From contig NZ_ALKG01000005.1 in assembly GCF_000286455.1 (NCBI RefSeq), positions 1 through 36,483 of the forward strand: DNA of 36,483 nt, read 5' to 3'. Below the pieces are notes generated by a model that saw only the letters and a list, made by a program, of their open reading frames with translations, did not search any database and was not told where the DNA came from. A program made the translations under genes and the position numbers. Below are positions 1-8,512 of the stretch, in pieces (within the stretch, counting starts at the first letter, position 1; each line of letters starts with the position of its first letter). This stretch comes from Selenomonas sp. FOBRC6 (GTDB lineage Bacteria; Bacillota; Negativicutes; Selenomonadales; Selenomonadaceae).

Positions 1-62
1 TTGCCCTCGCCGTAGAGATTGTCATAGTCAAATGTAAATCCGGATTTCAGTACAAGACTCAT
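1..62 (-). CDS. N-terminal fragment of a gene, possibly glucose-6-phosphate isomerase
   Basis: An ATG at 62-60 opens a frame that runs off the left edge and gives 20 codons, MSLVLKSGFTFDYDNLYGEG. A strong ribosome site (AGGAAGGAG) sits about six bases upstream, in the 19-base gap after the phosphohexomutase stop, so the gene is almost certainly translated and cotranscribed with it. The fragment is too short to assign. The start resembles what I recall of glucose-6-phosphate isomerases in this bacterial group, and that would suit a phosphohexomutase neighbour, but this is a guess. Existence of the gene is well supported; identity is not. Confidence 0.6.
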   Translation of the reverse strand, partial: MSLVLKSGFTFDYDNLYGEG

Positions 63-81
63 CAAAAACTCCTTCCTGTAC

Positions 82-1437
82 TCAGGCACGAATCTCTGCA
101 AGCAGTTCGTCCGTCTTCTCCTTCAGCAGCGCCTTATCCTGACGCGTCTCGACATTCAGACGAATGACCGGCTCCGTGTTCGACATGCGCAGGTTGAAGC
201 GCCAGTTATCGAACTCGATGGACACGCCGTCCACCTTCGTCACCTTGCCGCTCGCGCCGTATTTTGCCTCGATGCGGTCCATGATCGCCTTTGCATCCGT
301 GACCTTGCTGTTGATCTCACCCGAGGTCGGATAGCGATCCATACGTGCCTTCATCAGCTCGGAGAGTGTCTTGCCGCCCGACGCACTCATCAGCTCTGCT
401 ACGAGCAGCCACGGAATCTGACCGCTGTCGCAGTAGGAGAAATCACGGAAATAGTGATGTGCACTCATCTCACCGCCATAGATGGCATTGACCTCACGCA
501 TCTTGTCCTTGATGAATGCGTGGCCGCTCTTGCACATGACCGGCTTGCCGCCGAGCTGCTCGGCGATCTCGATCGTGTTCCAGATGAGGCGCGGATCGTA
601 GATCACGCTCGCGCCCTTGTTCTTCTTGAGGAACGCCTCGGAGAGGAAGCCGACCATATAGTAACCCTCGATGAAGCCGCCCTTCTCGTCAAAGAGGAAG
701 CAGCGGTCGAAGTCGCCGTCCCACGCAACGCCGAAGTCCGCACCCGTCTCGCGCACGACCTTCGCCGTCGCCTCGCGGTTCTCCTGCAGGATCGGGTTCG
801 GCACGCCGTTCGGGAAATTGCCGTCCGGCTCGTTGTAGACCTTGACGAGCTCGAACGGGAGGAACTTCTCCATTGCGTTGATGATGGGGCCCGCCGCGCC
901 GTTGCCCGTGTTGACAACGATCTTGTACGGCTTCAGCTTGCTCACATCGACGTAGGTGAGGATGTGCTTCACGTATTCATCGAGCACGTCCACCTTCTCA
1001 ATCTTGCCGGGCACAGCCGCAGGTGCGGGGTAGGTCTCGCCAACCGCCATCGCTGCAATGTCCTTCAGCCCCGTGTCGCTCGAGATTGGGCGCGACTCTG
1101 CGCGGACGAACTTCATGCCGTTGTACTGCTTCGGATTGTGGCTCGCCGTGATCATGATGCCGCCGCCAAGTCCCAGGTGCGCCGTCGCGAAGTAGATCAT
1201 CTCCGTGCCGCACTGGCCGATGTCCACGACATCACAGCCCGCCTCCGTGAGCCCCTTTGCGAGCGCGTCGCGGATCGCAGGACCCGAGAGACGAATGTCA
1301 TGTCCGACGGCAACCTTCTTCGCGCCGAACAGCGTGGGGAAACTGCGTCCGACACGGTAAGCGAGCTCCTCGTTCACCTCGTCGGGATAGATACCGCGTA
1401 CATCGTATGCGCCAAAACCTTTGTCTGTCACTGCCAT
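82..1437 (-). CDS. Phosphomannomutase/phosphoglucomutase (alpha-D-phosphohexomutase family)
   Basis: A 451-residue cytosolic enzyme that interconverts hexose 1- and 6-phosphates, feeding nucleotide-sugar and glycogen synthesis. The four family signatures are visible in order: the phosphoserine loop ITASHNPKQYNG, the metal loop WDGDFDR, the sugar-specificity loop GEMSAHH, and the C-terminal phosphate-binding loop SNTEPVIRLN. Length is normal for the ManB/AlgC-type group. I start at the ATG at 1437 because GGAGGAGGGG lies about seven bases upstream and the protein then begins MAVTDKGFGAYDVRGIYPDE, the usual family N-terminus; an upstream in-frame extension to 1521 is Arg-rich and lacks such a site. 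It is followed after 19 bases by another minus-strand gene. Preference for mannose or glucose cannot be read from sequence alone. I could not find a convincing promoter between 1438 and 1620. Confidence 0.95.
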   Translation of the reverse strand: MAVTDKGFGAYDVRGIYPDEVNEELAYRVGRSFPTLFGAKKVAVGHDIRLSGPAIRDALAKGLTEAGCDVVDIGQCGTEMIYFATAHLGLGGGIMITASHNPKQYNGMKFVRAESRPISSDTGLKDIAAMAVGETYPAPAAVPGKIEKVDVLDEYVKHILTYVDVSKLKPYKIVVNTGNGAAGPIINAMEKFLPFELVKVYNEPDGNFPNGVPNPILQENREATAKVVRETGADFGVAWDGDFDRCFLFDEKGGFIEGYYMVGFLSEAFLKKNKGASVIYDPRLIWNTIEIAEQLGGKPVMCKSGHAFIKDKMREVNAIYGGEMSAHHYFRDFSYCDSGQIPWLLVAELMSASGGKTLSELMKARMDRYPTSGEINSKVTDAKAIMDRIEAKYGASGKVTKVDGVSIEFDNWRFNLRMSNTEPVIRLNVETRQDKALLKEKTDELLAEIRA

Positions 1438-1626
1438 GTAACGTCCCCTCCTCCATGGGAAGCCCCCTCGGCGTCCCACAAACACCCTTCCGCTCCATTT
1501 GATGCGGAGTCTCCGGGTCATAACAAAACACTATATAACATAGGGTAAATATTCGCCGTCCTTTCCTCCTTTTCCTCTCTCTCACATCAAAATCTTACGA
1601 ACTTTTCTTGCCATTTTTTCCACGAA

Positions 1627-1642
1627 TTGTAAATGTTTACAA
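1627..1642. promoter_or_regulatory. 16-base palindrome, LacI/CcpA-like operator
   Basis: TTGTAAATGTTTACAA has two perfect 7-base arms around a TG centre. The arrangement resembles operators of LacI-family regulators, including the catabolite-responsive element TGTAAnCGnTTACA, except that the centre is TG rather than CG. It overlaps the -35 box of the promoter for the AEC permease pair, so a bound protein would be expected to block transcription. The regulator is unknown. Confidence 0.55.
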
Positions 1643-1664
1643 CGCCTGTGACTTGTGCTAGGAT
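1636..1664 (+). promoter_or_regulatory. Sigma-70-type promoter for the AEC permease pair
   Basis: TTTACA (1636-1641), a 17-base spacer, then TAGGAT (1659-1664). It lies about 40 bases upstream of the first permease start, and its -35 box forms the right arm of the palindrome at 1627-1642. Confidence 0.55.
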
Positions 1665-1705
1665 GAACGCACCATCCGAATTGATTGGGAAAGGCTGGGA
1701 ATCTT

Positions 1706-2662
1706 ATGGACGAAATCAATGCGCGCCTGATCTATCTCTTCACCGATCTGATCCTCCCACTCATCGTCGGCTATCTCCTCTATCAGCGTCGCCTCCTCTC
1801 GGATGCGGCCGTCAACCTGCTCATCCGCATCAATGTCATCGTATTCTTCACGCTGCTCTCGCTCTTCAGCTTCTGGGCGTTGCCGCTCACGCGGGATCTC
1901 TTCATTCTGCCCGCGTTCTTCGCATTCATTATCCTCTTCCCGGGCTTCATCAGCTGGCGATTTCTCGGACGGCGCTTTCACAGTCCCATCGACCGCGGCA
2001 CGCATCTCATCTCCGCACTGCTCTCGAACATCGGCACGCTCGGCGGCATCTGTGCCTACATCATCTACGGAGAACGCGGCTTTGCCTATGCGCAGATCGG
2101 CGGCGCGTGCCAGAACCTCGTGCTCGTTCTGCTCGCATTCCCGATCGCACAGTACTTCTATCTGCTTCACAAGGCGCGTGGACGTGTGCCACGTCTCGAG
2201 GGGCGCGGCTTCCTCGGACTCCTCCTCTCGTGGAATCAGCTCAGCATCGTCGGCATGACGGCGGGACTCCTGCTGAACGCCTCGGGCATCGCACGTCCGC
2301 CTGTCCTGTCGGATGCATTCGGCTGCATCATCCACATTGCGGCGTGGTTCGGCATGCTGCCCATCGGCTCGCTCATCAACTTCCGCCGCGCGCGCCATTT
2401 CGTCTATCTGACACTCGACATGATCGCGCTCCGCTCCCTCATCGTTCCCATCGTCACCTTCGCCGCTGCGCGCCTCCTCATCAGCGACCCGACCGTGCAG
2501 AACGCACTCGTGATCTTCGCGAGCGCCCCGGCAGCGATCAACGCGACGCTCACCGCGCGTCTCTACCATCTCAACGTCGACTATACGATTGCCGTCTTCC
2601 TCGTGACGACAGTGCTCTACCTCACCGTGCTTTTCCCCGTGACATTTTTCCTGTTTCGTTAG
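1706..2662 (+). CDS. AEC-family permease, copy 1
   Basis: A 318-residue integral membrane protein of the auxin-efflux-carrier (AEC, Mem_trans) family, which exports or exchanges small organic acids and amino-acid-like anions across the inner membrane. Hydrophobic segments cover nearly the whole length, about ten helices. The SNIGTLGG stretch in the first half and the closing segment with [20 protein letters not shown] match the two conserved discontinuous-helix regions of the family. The ATG at 1706 is chosen because it aligns with the start of copy 2; a TTG at 1685 would add seven residues. The ribosome site is weak. It is followed after 15 bases by a clear paralogue, so both are cotranscribed. 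The substrate is not predictable. Confidence 0.85.
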   Translation: MDEINARLIYLFTDLILPLIVGYLLYQRRLLSDAAVNLLIRINVIVFFTLLSLFSFWALPLTRDLFILPAFFAFIILFPGFISWRFLGRRFHSPIDRGTHLISALLSNIGTLGGICAYIIYGERGFAYAQIGGACQNLVLVLLAFPIAQYFYLLHKARGRVPRLEGRGFLGLLLSWNQLSIVGMTAGLLLNASGIARPPVLSDAFGCIIHIAAWFGMLPIGSLINFRRARHFVYLTLDMIALRSLIVPIVTFAAARLLISDPTVQNALVIFASAPAAINATLTARLYHLNVDYTIAVFLVTTVLYLTVLFPVTFFLFR

Positions 2663-2677
2663 AAAGAGGCGTTTCTC

Positions 2678-3631
2678 TTGGACAATTCTGATTTCCGCAT
2701 CATCTACCTCTTCACCGACCTCCTCGCACCGCTCATCGTCGGCTATCTGCTCTATCGGCATGGCAAGATCTCCGACGCCCTCATCAGCCGCATCCTGCGC
2801 CTGAACGTCATCATCATCTACACCGTGCTCGCCCTCATGAGCTGCTGGACGCTCCCCATCTCGTGGGATCTCGCCCTCATTCCGATCTACGGCATCCTCA
2901 TCGTCCTCTTTCCGGGACTTGTCGGCTGGGCGTTCTTCATCCGCAAATATCACAACCCGCTCGATCGCGGCGCGTATCTCTCGAACGCGATGATGTCCAA
3001 CATCACCACGCTCGGCGGCGTCTGTGCTTACATCATCTACGGTGAGCAGGGCTTTGCCTACGCGCAGATCATGGGCATCTTTCAGACGCTGATGCTTGTC
3101 CTCGCCGTCTTTCCGATGGCGCAGTATTACTATCTGCAGCACAAAAACCATGGGCGCGGCGGCAGGATTCACATGCGCTTCCTCGACATCTTCCTCTCGT
3201 GGAACCAGCTCAGCATCATCGGCATGGCGGCGGGGCTCGCGCTCAACGCAGCGGGCATCGAGCGCCCTCCTGCAGTCGGCACGGCATTCGAGGGACTCAT
3301 CCACTTCGGCGCATGGTTCGGCATGCTACCCGTCGGCGCGCTTGTCAATCTCCACCGCGCACGACGCTATGCACCGTACACCCTCGACCTCTTTGCCCTG
3401 CGCTTCCTCATCCTGCCTGCGTTCATGATGGCGGTCAGCTATCCCTTCGTCCGCGATCCCGTCCTCCTCGGCGCAATCCTCGTCTTCTCCGTCACTCCGG
3501 GTGCGATTAACTCCGTCACGGCGGCGAAGCTCTATCATCTGAACGTCGACTACACGATCTCTGGCTTCCTCACAACAAGCATTGCATTCTTCTTCATCGT
3601 CTACCCTGCACTGTTCTTTTTCCTGCGCTGA
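2678..3631 (+). CDS. AEC-family permease, copy 2
   Basis: A 317-residue membrane protein that aligns with copy 1 end to end without obvious gaps. Shared blocks include IYLFTDL near the N-terminus, the LGG.CAYIIYG stretch, the SWNQLSI motif, and [12 protein letters not shown] near the C-terminus. It starts with TTG at 2678 behind AAAGAGG, which aligns exactly with the ATG of copy 1. A tandem pair of complete copies suggests duplication followed by divergence, either as two transporters or as subunits of one; members of this family normally work without a second paralogue. Transcription ends at the hairpin just downstream. Confidence 0.85.
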   Translation: MDNSDFRIIYLFTDLLAPLIVGYLLYRHGKISDALISRILRLNVIIIYTVLALMSCWTLPISWDLALIPIYGILIVLFPGLVGWAFFIRKYHNPLDRGAYLSNAMMSNITTLGGVCAYIIYGEQGFAYAQIMGIFQTLMLVLAVFPMAQYYYLQHKNHGRGGRIHMRFLDIFLSWNQLSIIGMAAGLALNAAGIERPPAVGTAFEGLIHFGAWFGMLPVGALVNLHRARRYAPYTLDLFALRFLILPAFMMAVSYPFVRDPVLLGAILVFSVTPGAINSVTAAKLYHLNVDYTISGFLTTSIAFFFIVYPALFFFLR

Positions 3632-3651
3632 ACCTTATGCGAGGCATCACA

Positions 3652-3680
3652 AAAGCCCTGCCGCATCGCGGCAGGGCTTT
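3652..3680. terminator. Bidirectional rho-independent terminator
   Basis: A perfect 13-base stem, AAAGCCCTGCCGC (3652-3664) with its complement (3668-3680), around a 3-base loop ATC. A-rich and T-rich ends on the two sides let it serve both the plus-strand permease pair and the converging chemoreceptor gene. Confidence 0.85.
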
Positions 3681-3709
3681 CTGCATACTGTATGCGTTCG
3701 AACGGCAGA

Positions 3710-5845
3710 TCAAACGCGGAAGCGCGAGATCTCGTTCTGCAGATCCGTCGCGATCTGCGCCAAGCTCTCGCTCGCCTCGGCGATATCCGCAAGCGCCTGC
3801 GTCTGCGTGTCAACGGAGGACTCAGCCTCATCCGTCGTCGCATCATTCTCACGTGCCATATCCATCAGCTTGCGGCTGAGGTCGGCAATCGCCTTGTTCT
3901 TCTCCGTCAGCTTCTCGGAGGAGGTGTTGAGCTTCTTCACAACGCTGTTCGCACCTTCGACAGCCTCGGCGATCATGTCAAAGCGACGCTGTGTACGCTC
4001 GAGGTTGACATTGCTCTCCTCGACAAGCTTCTTGGAGACCTCCATCGTATCGACTGCCTGCTGCGACTTCATCTTCAGCTCGCCGATGATGCCGTTGATC
4101 TCGTCCGTAAAGCCACGCGACTGCTCAGCCAGCTTGCGGATCTCCTCTGCGACAACCGCGAACCCACGTCCTGCCTCGCCTGCACGCGCCGCCTCAATCG
4201 CTGCGTTGAGTGCAAGAAGATTCGTCTGCTCGGAGATGGACTGAATCATCGCGCTCGCCTCTTCGATGCGCTCCGCTTTCTGATTCGTCTCCTCGACCAC
4301 ACGCGAGACTTCGTTCGTCGCATCAGCAGTCTCTGCAGATTTCTTCATGAGGTCAGCCAGGATCTCCGCGCCTTCGGTCTGGCGCTTATGAATGTTCTCC
4401 GTCGCCTCGTTCATCTCCGTCATAACTTTGCGGTTATCCTCGAGCAGCTGGAGGATTTCATCCGTATGATCGACCGCGTTCTGCGTGTCCGCAACCTGCA
4501 CGCGCGCGCTCTCGGCAATGTCATGGATGCCCTTGCGCACCGTCTCCGCCGAGTGCGCCGTGTTCTGCGCCGTCGCTGTCAGTTCCTCGCTCGTTGCCGC
4601 AACCGACTGGGACGCGCCGTTGATCTTGCCGATAATCTCGCGCAGGCTGTTCGCCATACGCCCGAGCGAGCGAACCATCGCACCGACCTCATCGGAACGC
4701 TCCAGATAGATCACGGCATGCTTACCCTTCTCGCGATCCAGATCGAGATCGGAAAAACGTGTCAAAATATCCGTCACATCCCCAATGGGAACGATCAGAC
4801 GCCGCTGAATGAACACAGCAAGTGCAATGGCAAGCACCACGGTACAGATCACGGCAAGTACCACGGAGAAGATCACCATATCGCGCGCGGCACCGGTGAA
4901 CTTATCCTTGTCCGTAATGGAGAAGATCGACCACGGCGTATCCACACCTGCAAAGTGGACTGAGCGGAAAATGTAGACCGAGTCCTTGCCCGTCGTCGGC
5001 GAAACCTGCGACTTGCTGTACGGAGCCTCCGAGAAGGCTTCCTTCTTTTCCTCCTCCGGAGACTGCATGATCGTGAAGGCGTTCTTCATGATCGACTCCG
5101 GGCTCGTCCCATGCGCGACGAGATCGCCCTCGTTGTCCATCAGCAAATAGATGTTGTCCGGCGTACTGATCTTGGCAAGATCCTCCTGAAGCTGCGTGAC
5201 ATCGAAGTCGAGCGAGAGCGCACCGACGAAGCGCCCATCCACAATGAGCGGCATGCCGATGGAGACGTGCAGAGCTTTTTTGCCGTTTACTTCGTCATAG
5301 TATGCCTCCGAGAGAACCAACTTCGATGTAGACTTCGGCTTCTGATACCACGTCTCGGTCTCATAGCCCGTACAACCCTCAAACTCTATCGCGTTCCCCT
5401 CACGGTTTGCATAGGGCATCATACGCCCGGACTCATCCGAAAGCGGATCTCCCACATGTGCCGCATCCTGTCCGTCGAAGGCGTTCGGCTCAAACACGAC
5501 ACCAATTCCTGAGAGATTGTCATTCGAAGCAGCCGCATCTGCAAGCATCTCGTTCAGCGCCTCGCGGCTGCGCGCTGCGGGCGGATGCTGCTGCATATAC
5601 GTATAGATGCGCTGGCGCACATCCTCTCCCGACTGCTGGACAGACTCATAGCGGCTGATGACCGCCTTTGAACGCTCACCCAATTCGTTGTACTGCGCCA
5701 CCGTCCCCATCTCGAGAAGCTCTTCATAAGCTCTGTAGCCAACGAACGAGACAAGGATCGTCACCATCACAACAATCCCGATGAGCGTGATCGCATTCAG
5801 CTGGAAGCCAATACCCCTTCCCCTTTTCTGCCCTTGTTCCTGCAA
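3710..5845 (-). CDS. Methyl-accepting chemotaxis protein with dCache sensor
   Basis: A 711-residue transmembrane chemoreceptor that reports an extracellular ligand to CheA/CheW. Order of parts: TM1 at about 17-36; periplasmic dCache-type sensor about 40-315 (the WYQKPKS and [13 protein letters not shown] blocks); TM2 about 324-346; HAMP about 347-400; then a long coiled coil with the invariant signalling tip around residues 537-575 ([18 protein letters not shown], then [16 protein letters not shown]). W166-Y167 recalls the amino-acid-binding dCache_1AA motif, but the motif arginine is replaced by Glu164, so the ligand is left open. I start at TTG 5845, where AAAGGAGAGA lies about eight bases upstream; a longer frame to 5935 has an Arg-rich leader without such a site. 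Its own promoter is not clear: a weak TTAGAA-17-TCTATT lies near 5950. Confidence 0.92.
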   Translation of the reverse strand: MQEQGQKRGRGIGFQLNAITLIGIVVMVTILVSFVGYRAYEELLEMGTVAQYNELGERSKAVISRYESVQQSGEDVRQRIYTYMQQHPPAARSREALNEMLADAAASNDNLSGIGVVFEPNAFDGQDAAHVGDPLSDESGRMMPYANREGNAIEFEGCTGYETETWYQKPKSTSKLVLSEAYYDEVNGKKALHVSIGMPLIVDGRFVGALSLDFDVTQLQEDLAKISTPDNIYLLMDNEGDLVAHGTSPESIMKNAFTIMQSPEEEKKEAFSEAPYSKSQVSPTTGKDSVYIFRSVHFAGVDTPWSIFSITDKDKFTGAARDMVIFSVVLAVICTVVLAIALAVFIQRRLIVPIGDVTDILTRFSDLDLDREKGKHAVIYLERSDEVGAMVRSLGRMANSLREIIGKINGASQSVAATSEELTATAQNTAHSAETVRKGIHDIAESARVQVADTQNAVDHTDEILQLLEDNRKVMTEMNEATENIHKRQTEGAEILADLMKKSAETADATNEVSRVVEETNQKAERIEEASAMIQSISEQTNLLALNAAIEAARAGEAGRGFAVVAEEIRKLAEQSRGFTDEINGIIGELKMKSQQAVDTMEVSKKLVEESNVNLERTQRRFDMIAEAVEGANSVVKKLNTSSEKLTEKNKAIADLSRKLMDMARENDATTDEAESSVDTQTQALADIAEASESLAQIATDLQNEISRFRV

Positions 5846-6051
5846 AATATTCTCTCCTTTCCCCTGCGCCCGGCCACGCCTGCCCGAAGAGCGGCATCGA
5901 TTCCTCCGTATAACCGCGCACAAAGACGACAGCACTAGCTGCCGCCAAAATAGACTCTTGCTCTATACGTTTTCTAATTCGCCGCGCCTTCTTTTTTTCC
6001 TGCTTTAGGGAAATTTTATTTGTGTCAATGCATAAGACAGAAAACACAATG

Positions 6052-6103
6052 TATACAGGACAAAGGCAGCGACCCGCACGGATCGCTGCCTTTGTCCTGT
6101 ATA
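6052..6103 (-). terminator. Long perfect hairpin, terminator of the PepSY gene
   Basis: A perfect 21-base stem (6052-6072 with 6083-6103) and a 10-base loop begin five bases after the PepSY stop codon. The T-rich tail on the minus strand is only moderate (ATTGTGTTTTCTG). The stem is longer than most intrinsic terminators, so it may also protect the 3' end of the mRNA. I see no transposase or mobile-element remnant that would explain it otherwise. Confidence 0.7.
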
Positions 6104-6108
6104 TATTG

Positions 6109-6816
6109 TTAAAAGAGATCGTCGTCCACATCTACCTTGCTCGAAAGCACCGTGCCCGTCACAGCGTCGACACTCACCTTGTACTCGATGTTGCCAGCAT
6201 AGCACTTCACCTTGTAGACGGGATGGAGCATCGGCTGCGGTGTGCTCTGCTGCATTCCATTCGCAGGAGGTGTAACAGGCGCATTCGCCGCATTGTTCGC
6301 CATCGGTGCGGGCATATTCGCTGCACCGTCCGCCTGTGCGGGGGCTACCGGCGGAGGCGGCATCATGCCGGGATGACCGTCACGATCCTGCGCAGGACGT
6401 CCGTCGCGGTGCCCCTTGTCATCGTGCTTTCCATCGCGCTTGTTGTCATGCTTGTCGCCATGTTTGCCGTCGCGATGCTTCTTGTCACGCTTATCGTCCC
6501 TGTCGTCATGATCCTTCGCCGTCAGATAGATGCTACGGAAGTCCAGATCCGACGCGCTCTTGCCGACTGCCTCTGCCGCAATCGTCCGCACATGATCCTC
6601 GTCGATCAGAACCAGACCGCGTTGCTCTGCCTGCGCTGCGACCATCTCCGAGCGCGCCTGTTTTTCGGCGACCGAGCGTGCCTCTGCCTGGTGGTGGTGG
6701 TAGTATGCACCGCCCGCGGTGACGACGCCGACGAGTACGGCGAACGCGACTGCCTTTTTGAGCCGCGCGGGGGTGAAGATATTCGTAACCTGATTCTTCA
6801 CATTCTGCATTTCCAT
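6109..6816 (-). CDS. Membrane-anchored PepSY-domain protein with His/Asp/Lys-rich insert
   Basis: A 235-residue protein. A single hydrophobic segment (about 22-40) followed by HHHQ predicts an N-terminal anchor with the rest outside the cytoplasm. Residues 70-99 (DEDHVRTIAAEAVGKSASDL) look like the first half of a PepSY domain and 199-224 (VYKVKCYAGNIEYKVSVDA) like the second half. Between them lie a repetitive His/Asp/Lys/Arg segment (102-150, units such as HDDRDDKRDKKHRDGKHGDK) and a Pro/Ala/Asn-rich linker (150-198). The ATG at 6816 is preceded by GAGGAGG. It is divergent from a sensor kinase/response regulator pair, and a tandem repeat that resembles a regulator site lies just upstream of its -10 box. 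A metal-binding or kinase-modulating role in the envelope is inferred, not shown. Confidence 0.8.
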   Translation of the reverse strand: MEMQNVKNQVTNIFTPARLKKAVAFAVLVGVVTAGGAYYHHHQAEARSVAEKQARSEMVAAQAEQRGLVLIDEDHVRTIAAEAVGKSASDLDFRSIYLTAKDHDDRDDKRDKKHRDGKHGDKHDNKRDGKHDDKGHRDGRPAQDRDGHPGMMPPPPVAPAQADGAANMPAPMANNAANAPVTPPANGMQQSTPQPMLHPVYKVKCYAGNIEYKVSVDAVTGTVLSSKVDVDDDLF

Positions 6817-6876
6817 GATGTTTTCCTCCTCTGCCTTTCGGCGTTCATGTTTGTGTTTATCATTGCTGATGGGTAC

Positions 6877-6909
6877 ATCATACGGGGAAAGTTTAAACAA
6901 AGTGTAAAC
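6877..6909 (-). promoter_or_regulatory. PepSY promoter with tandem 11-base direct repeat (putative response-regulator box)
   Basis: Two adjacent 11-mers on the plus strand, AAAGTTTAAAC (6888-6898) and AAAGTGTAAAC (6899-6909), differ at one base. An 11-base period is one helical turn, the usual spacing of half-sites for OmpR/PhoB-type regulators. A TATGAT -10 box reads leftward at 6882-6877 and no consensus -35 is present where one would be expected (6900-6905), which falls inside the repeat. That is the layout of an activator-dependent promoter. Confidence 0.55.
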
Positions 6910-6967
6910 ACAAACATAACTTTTTTGAAATTCCTCACAGCGCGCAGATTTTTTCGTGCATTTCGGT

Positions 6968-6973
6968 TATAAT
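6968..6973 (+). promoter_or_regulatory. -10 box for the kinase/regulator operon
   Basis: A perfect TATAAT lies 42 bases upstream of the kinase start. No good -35 hexamer is found at the proper distance, so this promoter may also depend on an activator such as the regulator it encodes. Confidence 0.5.
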
Positions 6974-7015
6974 GGCAGAGGATTTTCTTCATATGTAATG
7001 AAAGCGAGGCGAGTC

Positions 7016-8512
7016 ATGCGGCTGCGCGACCTATCCCTCAAGACAAAACTACTCGTGACAAACGCTCTCATGATCGTCATCCCGATCGTCGTGCTCATCG
7101 CTATCGGCGCGGTGCTGCTCGGCGGTCTGCGCCATGCGGGCACCCTGCAACAGCAGGCGCTCGCCCTCCTCTGGCCGGAGGAAGGGCGGACGCTCTCCGT
7201 GCAGGTCGCACTGAGTTCGCTGCGCGCCGAGTCGGAGAAACGCAAGTTCAAGCTGGACAATATTGAGCGCGACATCCACGTCCTTGAGGACGCAGGAATC
7301 CGCGTCCTCGCTGTGTCAAAGGAAAAGGACGCCGCCTATCTGACGCCGGGCAGCGATACAGAGGGAATCACGCGCATCGTCGCACACAAATGCGGTGTGC
7401 GCGGCTCCGCCCTCAGCTGGGACATGGATGGGCTGGTCTTCCGCTACGAGGGGCTGCGCAGCGGCACCATCATCATGGGCGCTGGCGATGTCCCCATGAT
7501 GCGCGGCGCAGAACCGCCGCCGATTTCGCGCGACACGCGGGACTTCATCCTAAATGCCGCACTCATCCTCCTCATCCTCACGACCTCGGCAGGCATCCTG
7601 CTCCTCGGACGCTATCTCGCGCGCCTCCTCTCCGCACAGATCCTCATGCCGCTCGCAGAGATGCGCCATGCTGCCGCCGCCATCCAACGCGGCGATCTGA
7701 GTCACGAACTCCCGCCAATGGGCAGCGATGAGGTGGGCGCAACCTGCCGCGCATTCGACGATATGCGCAGGGAGCTCCTGCACGCTCGCGTGCGTGAAGA
7801 GCGCGAGGAGGCGCGGCGCAGAGAGCTCTTCATCGGCATCCTCCACGACATCGCAACCCCTCTCACCGCGATCAAGGGCTACGCGAGCGGCATTCTCGAC
7901 GGCATTGCACGCACGCCCGAGAAGCAGCGCACCTACGCCGAACGCATCAGCCAATCCGCCACAACAATGGAGCGCTTGACGACGCGTCTGCGCGAGTTCC
8001 TGCGCCTCGACACGGATGAGCTGCCGCTCACATGGGAGACGGTCAGCGCAAGGGATTTTCTCACAGAATACATCCATGAACACGCCCCCGCCCTTGCCGA
8101 GGACGGCGTGCATATCTTGATGGAGAATACGAATACAGCGGCAAGGATACGGATCGACCGCGGGGAGTTCGCCCGCGTTCTCAAAAATCTGTGGGAGAAC
8201 AGCAGCAAGTATCGGCGTGGCACAGAGGTGCACATACGTATGTCGCTGTCAGAGGAGGGCTCGCAGCTCGCCATCCGCTGCGACGATGACGGCACAGGCG
8301 TGCGCCCGGAAGAACTACCGAAACTCTTTGACAGCTTCTACCGCACGGACACGGCGCGCACGAATGTCGCGGGTGGTAGCGGGCTGGGGCTCGCCATCGT
8401 GCGGCGGATCATGACAGCATTCGGCGGCAGCGTGCGCGCAGAAGTGTCGACCGAGGGAGGGCTGTGCATCGTGCTCCTCCTTCCCATTGCAAGTGAGGGT
8501 GATATGAAATGA
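7016..8512 (+). CDS. Two-component sensor histidine kinase
   Basis: A 498-residue inner-membrane kinase. TM1 about 12-38, an extracytoplasmic sensor of about 135 residues without a recognised domain, TM2 about 178-200, HAMP about 200-255, HisKA with phospho-acceptor His277 in LHDIATPLTAIKGY, and a HATPase domain with N box NLWENSSKYR (391-400), G1 DDDGTGVRPEE and G2 GGSGLGLAIVRRI. All catalytic motifs are intact. I choose ATG 7016, behind GAGGCGAG, because the protein then begins MRLRDLSLKTKLL, a typical short cytoplasmic N-terminus; upstream in-frame codons are possible. The stop overlaps the regulator start (ATGA). The divergent PepSY protein is the most likely target and perhaps a periplasmic modulator. 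Confidence 0.93.
   Translation: MRLRDLSLKTKLLVTNALMIVIPIVVLIAIGAVLLGGLRHAGTLQQQALALLWPEEGRTLSVQVALSSLRAESEKRKFKLDNIERDIHVLEDAGIRVLAVSKEKDAAYLTPGSDTEGITRIVAHKCGVRGSALSWDMDGLVFRYEGLRSGTIIMGAGDVPMMRGAEPPPISRDTRDFILNAALILLILTTSAGILLLGRYLARLLSAQILMPLAEMRHAAAAIQRGDLSHELPPMGSDEVGATCRAFDDMRRELLHARVREEREEARRRELFIGILHDIATPLTAIKGYASGILDGIARTPEKQRTYAERISQSATTMERLTTRLREFLRLDTDELPLTWETVSARDFLTEYIHEHAPALAEDGVHILMENTNTAARIRIDRGEFARVLKNLWENSSKYRRGTEVHIRMSLSEEGSQLAIRCDDDGTGVRPEELPKLFDSFYRTDTARTNVAGGSGLGLAIVRRIMTAFGGSVRAEVSTEGGLCIVLLLPIASEGDMK

Noticed and set aside
454-1548. A 364-codon plus-strand frame antisense to the phosphohexomutase
   Set aside because: The minus strand encodes a complete enzyme with all four signatures; the antisense product has no recognisable feature.
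6023-6028. TTGACA on the minus strand as -35 of the chemoreceptor gene
   Set aside because: No acceptable -10 hexamer occurs at 15-19 bases distance, and the position is about 180 bases from the start codon. No flagellar sigma-28 type promoter was evident either.
6936-6952. The string CACAGCGCGCA followed by an A/T-rich run occurs upstream of both the sensor kinase and mtnA (34292-34308)
   Set aside because: The distance to the -10 box differs (32 and 20 bases), and an 11-base match between two places in GC-rich DNA is expected by chance.
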